In this document: positions 7,663 through 15,760 of the stretch, piece after piece
How positions within the stretch are numbered: position 1 is the first letter of the stretch
How the letters are laid out: every line of letters starts with the position of its first letter
NCBI GenBank assembly: GCA_036568605.1
Contig: DATCSE010000608.1
Span: forward strand, 1-26,598
DNA length: 26,598 nt
Origin: DATCSE01 sp036568605
Lineage (GTDB): Bacteria > Pseudomonadota > Gammaproteobacteria > Burkholderiales > Burkholderiaceae_C
Reading direction: 5' to 3'
The notes under the pieces: model-generated
Told to the model about the DNA's origin: nothing
The model's database searches: none
Seen by the model: only the letters and a program-made list of their open reading frames with translations
Position numbers and translations under genes: made by a program

Positions 7663-7732
7663 CCGTTCGCGCTGAGCCTGTCGAAGCGCTCGTGGTGCGC
7701 GTAGAGGGCTTCGACAAGCTCAGCCCGAACGG
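7663..7732. repeat. Dispersed palindromic repeat (GACAAG subtype)
   Basis: A left arm beginning CCGTTCGCGCTGAGCCTGTCG at 7663 faces the right arm CTTCGACAAGCTCAGCCC... at 7709-7732, with about 20 bases of loop. The arms pair along most of their length, giving a long hairpin. It sits between the convergent exporter gene (stop 7642) and the secretin gene (stop 7745), where it could serve as a bidirectional end of transcription. The same element recurs at 19494-19582. Confidence 0.85.
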
Positions 7733-7744
7733 GCCGGAGTGGCA

Positions 7745-9817
7745 TCAGGACGGTGACTCCGGCAGCGTCGGCATGTCGTTCTTGTCGGGCAGCACTTGGT
7801 GCACATCCGCCGGCAGCTCACGCTGGCGTGCCCGGATGAAGTCGTAGCGCTCGAGCGAGAGCGCGTCGGTCGCCGCATCGTCGGGCATCACGCGCGGGCG
7901 CAGGAACACGACCAGGTTGGTCTTCTTGCGCGTGCGGCTCAGGCTGCGGAACAGCACGCCCAACCCCGGCACGTCGGCCAGCAGCGGGACGTGATTCGCC
8001 TCGCTCTCGTACGAGTTCTCGATCAGCCCGCCCAGCACGATGATCTTGCCGTCGTTGACGACGACGGTCGACTCGATCGCGCGCTTGTTGGTCGTCGGGC
8101 CCAGCGTCGAGCTGGTGCTCGAGACAGACGACGACTCCTGCAGGATCGTCATGCGGATCGCCCCGTTCTTGCCGATCTGCGGCTTGATGCGCAAGGTCAG
8201 GCCCACGTCCTTGCGCTCGATGGTCTGGAACGGGCTGGTCGTGCTGGACCCGGTGCTGGTGTACGAGCCGGTCACGAACGGCACGTTCTGGCCGACGACG
8301 ATCTTCGCCTCTTCGTTGTCCAGCGTGACCAGGTTCGCGGTCGAGAGGATGTTCGTGCCGGCCATGGTCTCGAGCGCGGTCGCGACGGTGCCCAGCGTCA
8401 ACGACGTGTCGCTGCTGATGTTGAAGATCTGCTTCCACTGCAGCCCGACGTCCAGCGCCCGGCTCGCATCGACCTCGACGATCAGCGACTCGACGTAGAG
8501 CTGCGCGCGACGCGTGTCGAGCAGGTCGACGACCGCACGGATCTGCCGGAACAGCGGCTCGGGTGCGGTGACGATCAGCGAGTTGCTGACCGGGTCGGCC
8601 TGGATGTAGCCGCCCAGCGAGGGCTGCGCGGCGGTCGCCACCGGCGTGCCGGCGGCCTGCGACGACGCGCCCGAGCCCGTGGTCCCGGTGGTGCCGCTGC
8701 CCAGGCCGCTGCTGCTGCCGCTCGTGCCGGTCAACGTGCCGCCGCCACTGCTGCTGCCGCCGCCGGTGGCCGAGCCGCTGCCGCGCAGCGCATCGCCGTT
8801 GTTGTAGCTCGGCAGCGCGGCGCGCAGCACCGACGCGAGCCGCACCGCCTCGACATGCTGCAGGTAGATCACGTGGATGTTGCTGCCGCCGGCGCCGCTC
8901 GCGCCGGGCAGGTCCAGCTTCGCGACCAGCGAGCGGATCGCCGCGAGCCGCGCCGGGTTCGGCGCGCGCACGAGCAGCGCGTTGATGTGCGCGTCGGCGA
9001 CGATAGAGGTCGAGCCGCCGCTGCCGCTCGTGCCGGCGTTGTTGCCGGCGGTCGCGGGCGCCCCGGTTGCGCCAGCCTGCACGGCGATGTCGCTGAGCCG
9101 CTGCACGGTCACCGCGAGTTCCGGCGCGAGTGCGTGCTGCAGCGGGATCACCTCGACATCGGTTGCGCTGGGCGTGTCGAGCGCGGCGACGATCGTCGCC
9201 AGGCGCGCGAGGTTGCTCGCATAGTCGGTGATGACCAGCGTGTTGTTGCCGGGGTTCGCGTTGATCGTGTTGTTCGGGCTGATCAACGGGCGCAGCACCG
9301 GCACCAGGTTGTTCGCGTTCTCGTGCGTCACGCGGATCACCTGCGTGACGATGGGGTCGCCGCCGCCGTGGCGCGCGCTGTTCGCGTCGGCCGCGGTGCT
9401 CGCGGCGATCGTGCCGGTCTGCAGCTTCGCATCGGCCTCGGGCACGATCTTCAGCAGCCCGGCCGATTCGACCACCGAGAAGCCCAGCCCGCGCAGGCTC
9501 GCGGTGAACAGCGCGTAGGCCTGGGCCGGCGTCACCGGCTGCTCGGTGTACAGCGACATCTTGCCCTTGACGCGCGGGTCGACGAGGATGGGCCGGTCGA
9601 GCAGCGCGGCGATCACGCGTGCGATCGCGTCGACCTCGGCTTCCGGGAAGTTCAGCGTCGACAGCGTCGCGGCGGCCGACTTCGGCGCGGCCGCAGCAGC
9701 CTTGGTCGCGCGGGCCGGTGGGGTGATGCCGAAGAACAGCGCGACGCTGAGCGCGACGGCCGCGAGGCCAGGGACTTGCACGAGAGAGGGCCTCCGGAAC
9801 GATGCTGGGGCCGCCAT
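7745..9817 (-). CDS. gspD: Type II secretion system secretin GspD-like, orphan
   Basis: The 690-residue outer-membrane secretin has a signal-peptide-like segment (residues 14-37), an N0 domain (about 52-127), N1 (156-214), N2 (220-303) and N3 (314-436) with a Gly/Ser/Thr-rich insertion at about 346-392. The secretin core follows (438-645), with VTLDNEEAKIVVGQNVPFVTG, VPLLADVPGLGVLFR and KKTNLVVFLRP. The stretch between QLYVESLIVEV and NILSTANLVTLDNEEA seems shorter than in standard GspD. No other gsp gene is adjacent: the neighbours are a LysE exporter (convergent) and arfB. Two starts are plausible: ATG 9817 (arginines before the hydrophobic segment) and GTG 9781 (GGAGG 9 bases upstream). 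It may work with a type II system encoded elsewhere, or be a paralogue. Confidence 0.9.
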   Translation of the reverse strand: MAAPASFRRPSLVQVPGLAAVALSVALFFGITPPARATKAAAAAPKSAAATLSTLNFPEAEVDAIARVIAALLDRPILVDPRVKGKMSLYTEQPVTPAQAYALFTASLRGLGFSVVESAGLLKIVPEADAKLQTGTIAASTAADANSARHGGGDPIVTQVIRVTHENANNLVPVLRPLISPNNTINANPGNNTLVITDYASNLARLATIVAALDTPSATDVEVIPLQHALAPELAVTVQRLSDIAVQAGATGAPATAGNNAGTSGSGGSTSIVADAHINALLVRAPNPARLAAIRSLVAKLDLPGASGAGGSNIHVIYLQHVEAVRLASVLRAALPSYNNGDALRGSGSATGGGSSSGGGTLTGTSGSSSGLGSGTTGTTGSGASSQAAGTPVATAAQPSLGGYIQADPVSNSLIVTAPEPLFRQIRAVVDLLDTRRAQLYVESLIVEVDASRALDVGLQWKQIFNISSDTSLTLGTVATALETMAGTNILSTANLVTLDNEEAKIVVGQNVPFVTGSYTSTGSSTTSPFQTIERKDVGLTLRIKPQIGKNGAIRMTILQESSSVSSTSSTLGPTTNKRAIESTVVVNDGKIIVLGGLIENSYESEANHVPLLADVPGLGVLFRSLSRTRKKTNLVVFLRPRVMPDDAATDALSLERYDFIRARQRELPADVHQVLPDKNDMPTLPESPS

Positions 9818-9916
9818 CCTCGCGATCCGATGTCAAGCGCTGATGAAGAAGGGCACGCGCTTCGTAATGAAGCGCGAAGCGGTTCGGCTCGCTTGCCGGA
9901 TTCCCGTTCGCGCACT

Positions 9917-9975
9917 CCCGTTCGCGCGAGGTATCGAAGCGCACGCGGGCTTCGTCGATACCTCAGCCCGAACGG
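9917..9975. repeat. Dispersed palindromic repeat (GATACC subtype)
   Basis: CCCGTTCGCGCGAGGTATCG (from 9917) faces CTTCGTCGATACCTCAGCCC (from 9950, continuing to 9975 with the GAACGG end). The arms pair except for a few bases. The repeat fills most of the 203-bp gap between the secretin gene start and the end of arfB, so the secretin promoter must lie in or very near it. The core is shared with 6883-6977. Confidence 0.8.
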
Positions 9976-10020
9976 CGTAACAGTCGTGGCGAATGCGCTG
10001 AATGGTCGGGCGCGTATGCC

Positions 10021-10428
10021 CTACTCGCCGACCTTGCCGCGCCCGGCCTTGACCGCCGAGCGCTGGCTCTTCGCTTCGAGCCGGCGCTGCTTCGAGGCGT
10101 ATGTCGGCTTTGTCGGCTTGCGTGCCTTGCGCGGCACCGCGACGCTCGCGACCAGCTCGTTCAGGCGCTGCAGCGCTTCGGCGCGGTTCATGTCCTGGCT
10201 GCGGCTGGTCTGCGCTTTGATCACGACGACGCCGTCGCTGCTGATGCGCTGGTCCGACAGCGCGAGCAGCCGTACCTTGATGGCCTCGGGCAACGACGAG
10301 GCGCGGATGTCGAAGCGCAGGTGCACCGCGCTCGAGACCTTGTTGACGTTCTGCCCGCCCGCGCCTTGCGCGCGGATCGCGCTGAACTCGACCTCGTCGG
10401 GTGAAACGCTGATCGGCGCGGTCGTCAT
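10021..10428 (-). CDS. arfB: Peptidyl-tRNA hydrolase ArfB (YaeJ), ribosome rescue factor
   Basis: The 135-residue protein is a release-factor homologue that rescues stalled ribosomes by hydrolysing peptidyl-tRNA. The catalytic GGQ lies in RAQGAGGQNVNKVSSAVHLRF (residues about 19-39), and the basic C-terminal tail that enters the mRNA channel is visible (PRKARKPTKPTYASKQRRLEAKSQRS spread over the last 40 residues). There is no codon-recognition domain, which separates it from RF1/RF2. The start is the ATG giving MTTAPISVSP, 13 bases after the stop of the upstream membrane-protein gene; the open frame extends upstream but that part overlaps the neighbour. Length is close to the E. coli protein (about 140). 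It is the last gene of the alr cluster. Confidence 0.95.
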   Translation of the reverse strand: MTTAPISVSPDEVEFSAIRAQGAGGQNVNKVSSAVHLRFDIRASSLPEAIKVRLLALSDQRISSDGVVVIKAQTSRSQDMNRAEALQRLNELVASVAVPRKARKPTKPTYASKQRRLEAKSQRSAVKAGRGKVGE

Positions 10429-10441
10429 CGCGATGCTGCCG

Positions 10442-11164
10442 TCAGCCGCGCCGGAACAGGTCGGCGATCGACGCGGCGCCAGGTGCGACATGCGACAGCA
10501 CCGCGCCCGCGATCGCGCTCGCGATCACCAGCAGCACGCCGGCGAGCCAGGTCTTGCCGACGATGTGCACGAACGCATCGTCCGCGCTGCGCGGCCGCAG
10601 CACGCGCCGCGCGATCAGCGCGCCGAACACGAACTGCACCGCGATCTCGGCGAGCATGGCAACGATGCCATCGGCCAGCAGCGCCGGCACCGCGGGCGCC
10701 AGCAGCAGCACGCCGACGACCAGCACGATCAGGCCCGGCACGATCACGAGCCACGCCGCCTCGTCGAAGCTGAACAGCTCGGCGATGCTGCCGATCAGAT
10801 CGCCCCAGTCCAGCCCTTCGCCGATGCGCCGCGCGCCGCGCCGCAAGAACGACTCTCCGGAGCCCGACTGGCGTTGCTGCGCGTCGTACAAGGCCTGGTC
10901 GAGCTTGTCGGCGTGGCCCAACGCCCCGTCCTGCCGCACCGACGCGGCGAAGTGCCGCAGCCAATACCAGGTACCGGCCACCAAGCCCACCGAGTACATC
11001 AGTACCGCGCTCATCGCATACCGCCAGACCGGCGCGCGCACGCCGAACGCGTGCAGCAGCAGCCAGCTGGCGGCCAGCCCGATCGCGATGCACCACAACG
11101 CCAGCAACCAGCCATGCCAGCGCAACCGCCGCCGCGTCGCCGCGTTGAGGTCACGCAGGCTCAT
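10442..11164 (-). CDS. Membrane protein of unknown function
   Basis: The 240-residue protein has two N-terminal hydrophobic helices (about residues 17-40 and 47-68), a soluble stretch (70-135; SVRQDGALGHADKLDQALYDAQQRQ and a GLDWGDLIGSIAEL segment), and two or three C-terminal helices (about 136-195 and 205-226). I do not recognise a family or catalytic motif. The ATG directly follows the TGA of alr with no spacer, and arfB begins 13 bases after its own stop, so the three genes are almost certainly one transcript. This gives no specific function beyond a possible envelope role alongside alanine racemase. It reads as a genuine gene: continuous hydrophobic pattern and operon spacing. Confidence 0.85.
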   Translation of the reverse strand: MSLRDLNAATRRRLRWHGWLLALWCIAIGLAASWLLLHAFGVRAPVWRYAMSAVLMYSVGLVAGTWYWLRHFAASVRQDGALGHADKLDQALYDAQQRQSGSGESFLRRGARRIGEGLDWGDLIGSIAELFSFDEAAWLVIVPGLIVLVVGVLLLAPAVPALLADGIVAMLAEIAVQFVFGALIARRVLRPRSADDAFVHIVGKTWLAGVLLVIASAIAGAVLSHVAPGAASIADLFRRG

Positions 11165-12268
11165 TCACACGTCGACGACCCGCGTCGGCACGCGCTGCGC
11201 CAGCGCGCACATCAGCTCGTAGCCGATGGTGCCGGCGGCGTGCGCGATCTCGTCGATCGGCAGGACCGCGCCGCCGCGGCTGCGGCCCCACAGCGTGACC
11301 TCGCTGCCGACGCCGGCGCCCGGCACCGGCGTCAGGTCCACGGTGAGCATGTCCATCGAGACGCGCCCGATCAGCCGCGTGCGCACGCCATCGACCAGCA
11401 CCGGCGTGTCGGGTGCGACCACGCGCGGGTAGCCGTCGGCATAACCGCAGGCGACGACGCCGATGCGCATCGCCGCCGGCGCGACGAAGCTGCTGCCGTA
11501 GCCGACGCTATCGCCGCGCTGCAGCGCTTGCGTCGCGATCAGCTGCGCGCGCAGGCTCATCGTCGGCTGCAGGTCCCAGTCGGCGATGTTGTGCTCGGGG
11601 AAGTCGGGCGCCGAGCCGTAGCTCATGATGCCCGGGCGCACCCAGTCACCGCGGACGCGCGCATCGGTGGGTGCGAAGCGCAGCGTCGCCGCGCTGTTCG
11701 CAAGCGAACGTTCGCCGGGCAGATCCTGCGTCGCCTGCTCGAAGACGGCGACCTGATGCTCGATGCCGCGCGCGCCGTCGGCGTCGGACAGATGCGTCAT
11801 CAGCACGATGTCCTCGACCTGCGTCAGCCCCGACAGGCGCAGCCATGCCGCGCGGTACGCGTCGGGCTTGAAGCCGAGCCGGTTCATGCCGCTGTTCATC
11901 TTCAGGAACACGCGGTGCGGCGCGTGTGTCTTGTGTGCGGCGAGCATGTCGATCTGCGCCTCGTGGTGCACCGTGTGCCACAGGTTCAGGCGCGAGCACA
12001 GCTCGAGGTCGCGTGCCTCGAAGCAGCCTTCGAGCAGCAGGATGGGGCCGCGCCAGCCCAGCGCGCGCACCTGTTCGGCCTCGGCCAGGTCGAGCAGCGC
12101 GAAGCCGTCGGCGCCGCTCAGCCCGGCGTAGGCACGTGCAATGCCGTGGCCGTAGGCGTTGGCCTTGACGACTGCCCACACCTTTGCATCAGGAGCCGCA
12201 GTGCGGGCGCGCGCGAGGTTGTGCGCGAGCGCGGCGGTGTGGATCAGGGCTTCAATGGGACGTGGCAT
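11165..12268 (-). CDS. alr: Alanine racemase
   Basis: The 367-residue PLP enzyme interconverts L- and D-alanine for peptidoglycan. The PLP lysine is K35 in VVKANAYGHG, and the second catalytic base is Y257 in SVGYGSSFVAP. The N-terminal TIM barrel is followed by the C-terminal beta domain (RLIGRVSMDMLTVDLT, about residues 297-312). I chose the ATG giving MPRPIEALIH because this is where family members normally begin; an in-frame ATG ten codons earlier is possible. The gene is divergent from lplT with 252 bp between, an arrangement I recall from many Burkholderiales, and is followed without a gap by a membrane protein gene. Only one copy is in the window, so alr versus dadX cannot be separated. 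Confidence 0.96.
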   Translation of the reverse strand: MPRPIEALIHTAALAHNLARARTAAPDAKVWAVVKANAYGHGIARAYAGLSGADGFALLDLAEAEQVRALGWRGPILLLEGCFEARDLELCSRLNLWHTVHHEAQIDMLAAHKTHAPHRVFLKMNSGMNRLGFKPDAYRAAWLRLSGLTQVEDIVLMTHLSDADGARGIEHQVAVFEQATQDLPGERSLANSAATLRFAPTDARVRGDWVRPGIMSYGSAPDFPEHNIADWDLQPTMSLRAQLIATQALQRGDSVGYGSSFVAPAAMRIGVVACGYADGYPRVVAPDTPVLVDGVRTRLIGRVSMDMLTVDLTPVPGAGVGSEVTLWGRSRGGAVLPIDEIAHAAGTIGYELMCALAQRVPTRVVDV

Positions 12269-12520
12269 CGCCGGCGGATTATGCGCATCGCGCGGCACCG
12301 CGAACGAGTGGCCGGCAACGCGACGGTGTGCCGCATGTCACCGCCGCGTGCTATAAGGCCGCGCGAGCAGACACACCTGGACACAATGGATCACGTGCCG
12401 CGCACGTCCGACACGACAGTTGTTGGGGCAAACCCGAAGATCGGGCAGCGGCGACAATCGCGCTATCGCCATTTACTCGAGCATCGTGCTGAAGACGTCG
12501 TTGCCGTATCCCGCCCGCGC

Positions 12521-13798
12521 ATGAAAAAAGGTTTCTACACCATCATGTCGGCGCAGTTCTTCAGCTCGCTGGCCGACAACGCGCTCCTGGTGGCCGCGAT
12601 CGAGATGCTCAAGACGACCAATGCGCCGACTTGGCAGATCCCGGCGTTGGGGGCGATGTTCGCGCTGTTCTATGTGCTGCTCGCGCCGTTCCTCGGTGCG
12701 TTCGCGGACGCCTGGCCCAAAGGCCGGGTGATGTTCATCTCGAACGGCATCAAGGTCATCGGCTGTCTGATGATGCTGTTCGGCGGGCACCCGCTGCTCG
12801 CGTACACGATCGTCGGCCTCGGTGCGGCCGCGTACTCGCCGGCCAAGTACGGCATCCTGACCGAGCTGCTGCCGAGCTCGCAGCTGGTCAAGGCGAACGG
12901 CTGGATCGAAGGGCTGACCGTCGTCTCGATCTTGCTCGGCTATGTGCTGGGCGGCGTGCTGATCGGCAAGATCGTCTCGCGCCAGCTGCTCGCGGTCGAC
13001 CTGCCGTTCATCGACACCGGCATCAACACGGCGCCGGAAGCGGCGATCACCGTGATCGCGTTCCTGTACGTCATCGCCGCGGCGTTCAACTTGCGCATCC
13101 CGCGCACCGAAGCGCCGCTGCAGCCGCTGCCGCGCAGCCCGCTGACGCTGCTGAACGACTTCTCGAGCTGCAACGCGCGGCTGTGGACCGACAAGCTGGG
13201 CCAGATCTCGCTCGCGGTGACGACGCTGTTCTGGGGTGTCTCGGGCAACCTGCGCATCATCATGTTCGCCTGGGCCGGCGCCGCGCTGGGCTACACGACG
13301 CACCAGGCCGCGAACCTGGGCGGCGTGGTCGTGATCGGCACCGCGGCTGGTGCGGTGATCGCCGCCACGCGCATGCGCCTCGACCAGGCGACGCGCGTGA
13401 TCCCGCTGGGCATCGCGCTCGGCCTGCTGGTGATCGGCCTGAACCTGATCACCAACATCTGGGTCGCGGCGCCGTTCCTGGTGCTGCTGGGCGTGATCGG
13501 CGGCTACATGGTCGTGCCGATGAATGCGCTGCTGCAGCACCGCGGCGCAAACCTGATGGGCGCCGGCCGTTCGATCGCGGTGCAGAACTTCAACGAGCAG
13601 GCCTGCATCCTCGGCCTGTCGGCGTTCTACACCGGGATGACCAAGCTTGGCTTGTCGGCGTTCACCGCGATCGCGCTGTTCGGGACGGTCGTGGCCGGCA
13701 CGATGTGGCTGGTGATGCGCTGGCACCAGTCGAACCTGGTGCGGCATCGCGACGAGCTGACGCACCTGCTGGCGATTGCGCGCGCTGACAAGCATTGA
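12521..13798 (+). CDS. lplT: Lysophospholipid transporter LplT
   Basis: The 425-residue major-facilitator protein flips lysophospholipids (mainly lyso-phosphatidylethanolamine) across the inner membrane for re-acylation by Aas. The N-terminus, MKKGFYTIMSAQFFSSLADNALL, is typical of LplT. Further family segments are FADAWPKGRVM, YSPAKYGILTELLP and LVKANGWIEG (within residues about 65-130). About 12 membrane helices are visible. It starts at an ATG with no good ribosome-binding site nearby (CCCGCCCGCGC precedes it). In Enterobacteria lplT is next to aas; here no aas is present and the divergent neighbour is alr. The next gene overlaps its end by 23 bases. The very long open frame reaching back to 7796 is shadow. 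Confidence 0.95.
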   Translation: MKKGFYTIMSAQFFSSLADNALLVAAIEMLKTTNAPTWQIPALGAMFALFYVLLAPFLGAFADAWPKGRVMFISNGIKVIGCLMMLFGGHPLLAYTIVGLGAAAYSPAKYGILTELLPSSQLVKANGWIEGLTVVSILLGYVLGGVLIGKIVSRQLLAVDLPFIDTGINTAPEAAITVIAFLYVIAAAFNLRIPRTEAPLQPLPRSPLTLLNDFSSCNARLWTDKLGQISLAVTTLFWGVSGNLRIIMFAWAGAALGYTTHQAANLGGVVVIGTAAGAVIAATRMRLDQATRVIPLGIALGLLVIGLNLITNIWVAAPFLVLLGVIGGYMVVPMNALLQHRGANLMGAGRSIAVQNFNEQACILGLSAFYTGMTKLGLSAFTAIALFGTVVAGTMWLVMRWHQSNLVRHRDELTHLLAIARADKH

Positions 13799-14696
13799 AC
13801 GCAGCGCACCCGCGGGCCTCGTGCCCGCACTCGCGCTGACCTTCAACGCGCTGGTCTGGGGCACCTCGTGGTGGCCGCTGCGCGCGCTGCAGGCGCATGG
13901 GCTGCATCCGCTGTGGGCGACGGCGTTGATCTACGGCGGCGCGGTCACGCTGATCGTGCTGGTGCGCCCGCGTGCGCTGGGCCAGCTCGTGCGCACGCCC
14001 AGCCTGTGGGTGCTGGTGCTGGCGGCCGGCACGACCAACGCGTCGTTCAACTGGGGCGTCGTGATCGGCGACGTCGTGCGCGTGCTGCTGCTGTTCTACC
14101 TGATGCCGCTGTGGGCCGTGCTGCTCGCGAAGCTGCTGCTGCGCGAGCCGATCACGCCGCATGCCGGGCTGCGCGTCGCGCTCGCGCTGGGCGGCGCGGC
14201 GATCGTTTTGGGGCCGTCCGGCGGCGCGGGCCTGGCCGCGCTGCCGGTGCCGCGCACGCTGCCGGACTGGCTGGGCCTGGTCGGCGGTTTTTCGTTCGCA
14301 CTGAACAACGTGATGCTGCGGCGCGAGGCGGCGCGGCCCGCCGAGGGGCGCGCGCTCGCGATGTTCGGGGGCGGTGCGCTGGTGTCGTGCGCGCTCGCGG
14401 GGCTGCTGACGGCGCACGGCATCGCCGGGTCGCCGCCCGCGCTGGCGCCGGGCGCCCTCGGGATCGCCGCGGCGATGGTGCTGCTGTTCCTGGCCGGCAA
14501 TCTGTCGCTGCAGTACGGGGCGTCGCGGCTGCGGGCCAGCGTGACCGCGGTCGTGATGTTGACCGAGATCGTGTTCGGCGCGGTTTCGTCGGTTGCGCTG
14601 GGCGCCGGTGTGCTGACGACGCCGCTGCTGATCGGCGGGGCGCTGATCCTCGCGGCGGCGCTGCTGTCGGCGTTCGACCCGGCCGCGGCGCACTGA
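13776..14696 (+). CDS. EamA/DMT-family transporter
   Basis: The product (up to 306 residues) is an inner-membrane protein with about ten helices and two EamA repeats: the first runs from about 14 to 145, starting LTFNALVWGTSWWPLRAL and including LLLFYLMPLWAVLLAKLLLREPI; the second runs from about 168 to 300 and ends VMLTEIVFGAVSS...LLIGGALILAAALLSAF. DMT exporters move amino acids, nucleotides or other metabolites; the substrate is unknown. The start is uncertain: TTG at 13776 overlaps lplT by 23 bases, and GTG at 13821 would give MPALALTFNALVWG and lie 22 bases after the lplT stop. Neither has a strong ribosome-binding site. The overlap or close spacing argues that both genes share a transcript. 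Confidence 0.9.
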   Translation: MRALTSIERSAPAGLVPALALTFNALVWGTSWWPLRALQAHGLHPLWATALIYGGAVTLIVLVRPRALGQLVRTPSLWVLVLAAGTTNASFNWGVVIGDVVRVLLLFYLMPLWAVLLAKLLLREPITPHAGLRVALALGGAAIVLGPSGGAGLAALPVPRTLPDWLGLVGGFSFALNNVMLRREAARPAEGRALAMFGGGALVSCALAGLLTAHGIAGSPPALAPGALGIAAAMVLLFLAGNLSLQYGASRLRASVTAVVMLTEIVFGAVSSVALGAGVLTTPLLIGGALILAAALLSAFDPAAAH

Positions 14697-14721
14697 CGCG
14701 CACGCGCGCGCAGTGGCGCGC

Positions 14722-15582
14722 TCAGGTCGCGGCGGCGACGGCCTGCGGCCGGAACTGCGGGTCCGCCGCGCTCAGCACCTCGAGGAACGCGGGCTCCAGC
14801 AGCGGTTTGGTCAGGTAGCCGTCGCAGCCGACCAGCGAGGCGCGCACGCGCTCGGAGGCGCTTGCAGCGCCGTCCCCGACCAGCACGATGGCCGGCGGCG
14901 CGACCCCGCGTTCGGCGGCGTGCTGGCGCAGTTGCTGGCACACCTGCAGCCCGTCCGGCGCGGCATGGCGGTCGAGGGCGACATCGAGAAAGACGATGGC
15001 GAAGCGCTCGCGCGTGGCGATCGCGAGCGCCTGCTCGCCGTCGGCCGCGGCCTGCACGGCGTAACCGAGGCGCTGCAGCCGTGCGGTCAGGAACTTGCGC
15101 GCGATCGGGCTGTCGTCGACGACCAGCGCGGCGCGGCCGCCGCCGTGCCCGGCGGCACCGGGCAGCGCGAGGTCGTGCAGCAGCAGATCGACCGATGGCG
15201 GCGGGGCCGTGTCAGTGCCCAGCGGCAGCTCGATGTCCAGTCCGAAAGGCATCGTGCGCTGCGCGATCAGACGATCGAGCTCGCGCCGGATCCGTCCCGG
15301 ATCGATCGGCCGCGGGACATGCGCGAGCGCGTGGCCAGGCGCGGCCGTGCCGACGAACACCGTGTCGCCGAGGCGCCGGTTCGCGACGACGCGCTGCGCG
15401 AGCTCGGGCCGGTCGGCATCGACGACCAGCAGGTCGCTTTGCGCCCGATCGGGCACGAGCGTGTACGCCGGACCCTGGTCGTCGACGAAGCGCAGGTGCG
15501 TGCCCAGCAGCGCGCGCTCCGTCTCGCTGAAGCCGTCGAGCGCGACGCGGAAGGTGCGGGTCGTGGGGTGCGGGCTGGACAT
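14722..15582 (-). CDS. Response regulator receiver protein with degenerate N-terminal half
   Basis: The 286-residue protein has a C-terminal receiver domain (about 150-272): ALVVDDSP with D156/D157, phospho-acceptor D200 in FAIVFLDVAL, and K259 in GYLTKPL. The usual switch Ser/Thr is not apparent, since the fourth strand reads AIVLVGDG. The N-terminal half (10-110) has a regular alternation of strands and helices (RVALDG, DLLVVDADRPELAQRVV, DTVFVG, RPIDPGRIRRELDRLIAQ) like a degenerate receiver without phosphorylation residues. There is no DNA-binding or enzymatic output domain. The start at 15582 (MSSPHPTTRT) is favoured over a longer frame from 15627. No kinase gene is nearby. It may be a stand-alone signalling adaptor; function unknown. 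Confidence 0.88.
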   Translation of the reverse strand: MSSPHPTTRTFRVALDGFSETERALLGTHLRFVDDQGPAYTLVPDRAQSDLLVVDADRPELAQRVVANRRLGDTVFVGTAAPGHALAHVPRPIDPGRIRRELDRLIAQRTMPFGLDIELPLGTDTAPPPSVDLLLHDLALPGAAGHGGGRAALVVDDSPIARKFLTARLQRLGYAVQAAADGEQALAIATRERFAIVFLDVALDRHAAPDGLQVCQQLRQHAAERGVAPPAIVLVGDGAASASERVRASLVGCDGYLTKPLLEPAFLEVLSAADPQFRPQAVAAAT

Positions 15583-15760
15583 CGTGCGGGTAACCGGAGT
15601 GGCGGCGCGGCGTGCACCGCGCGGCAAGATGTTCCGTGCCGGAACAACGTGGCGTCAAGGAACGGACGCAGGGCGAACCGCGTGCGGCGGTAGGATTGCA
15701 CACCCGTCGCGGCCCATCGATGGCGCGACACGACTTTCTCCGACCGCGAGAGCCTCCACC

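Noticed and set aside
8643..8785. Short repeats in the secretin gene considered as a tandem repeat or array
   Set aside because: They encode the Gly/Ser/Thr-rich insertion of the N3 domain; repeated Ser, Gly and Thr codons explain the pattern.
7796..13798. A 2000-codon open frame on the plus strand reaching into lplT
   Set aside because: Only its last 425 codons are lplT. The rest lies antisense to the secretin, arfB, membrane protein and alr genes and has the Arg/Ala/Gly/Asp-rich low-complexity make-up of GC-rich shadow frames.
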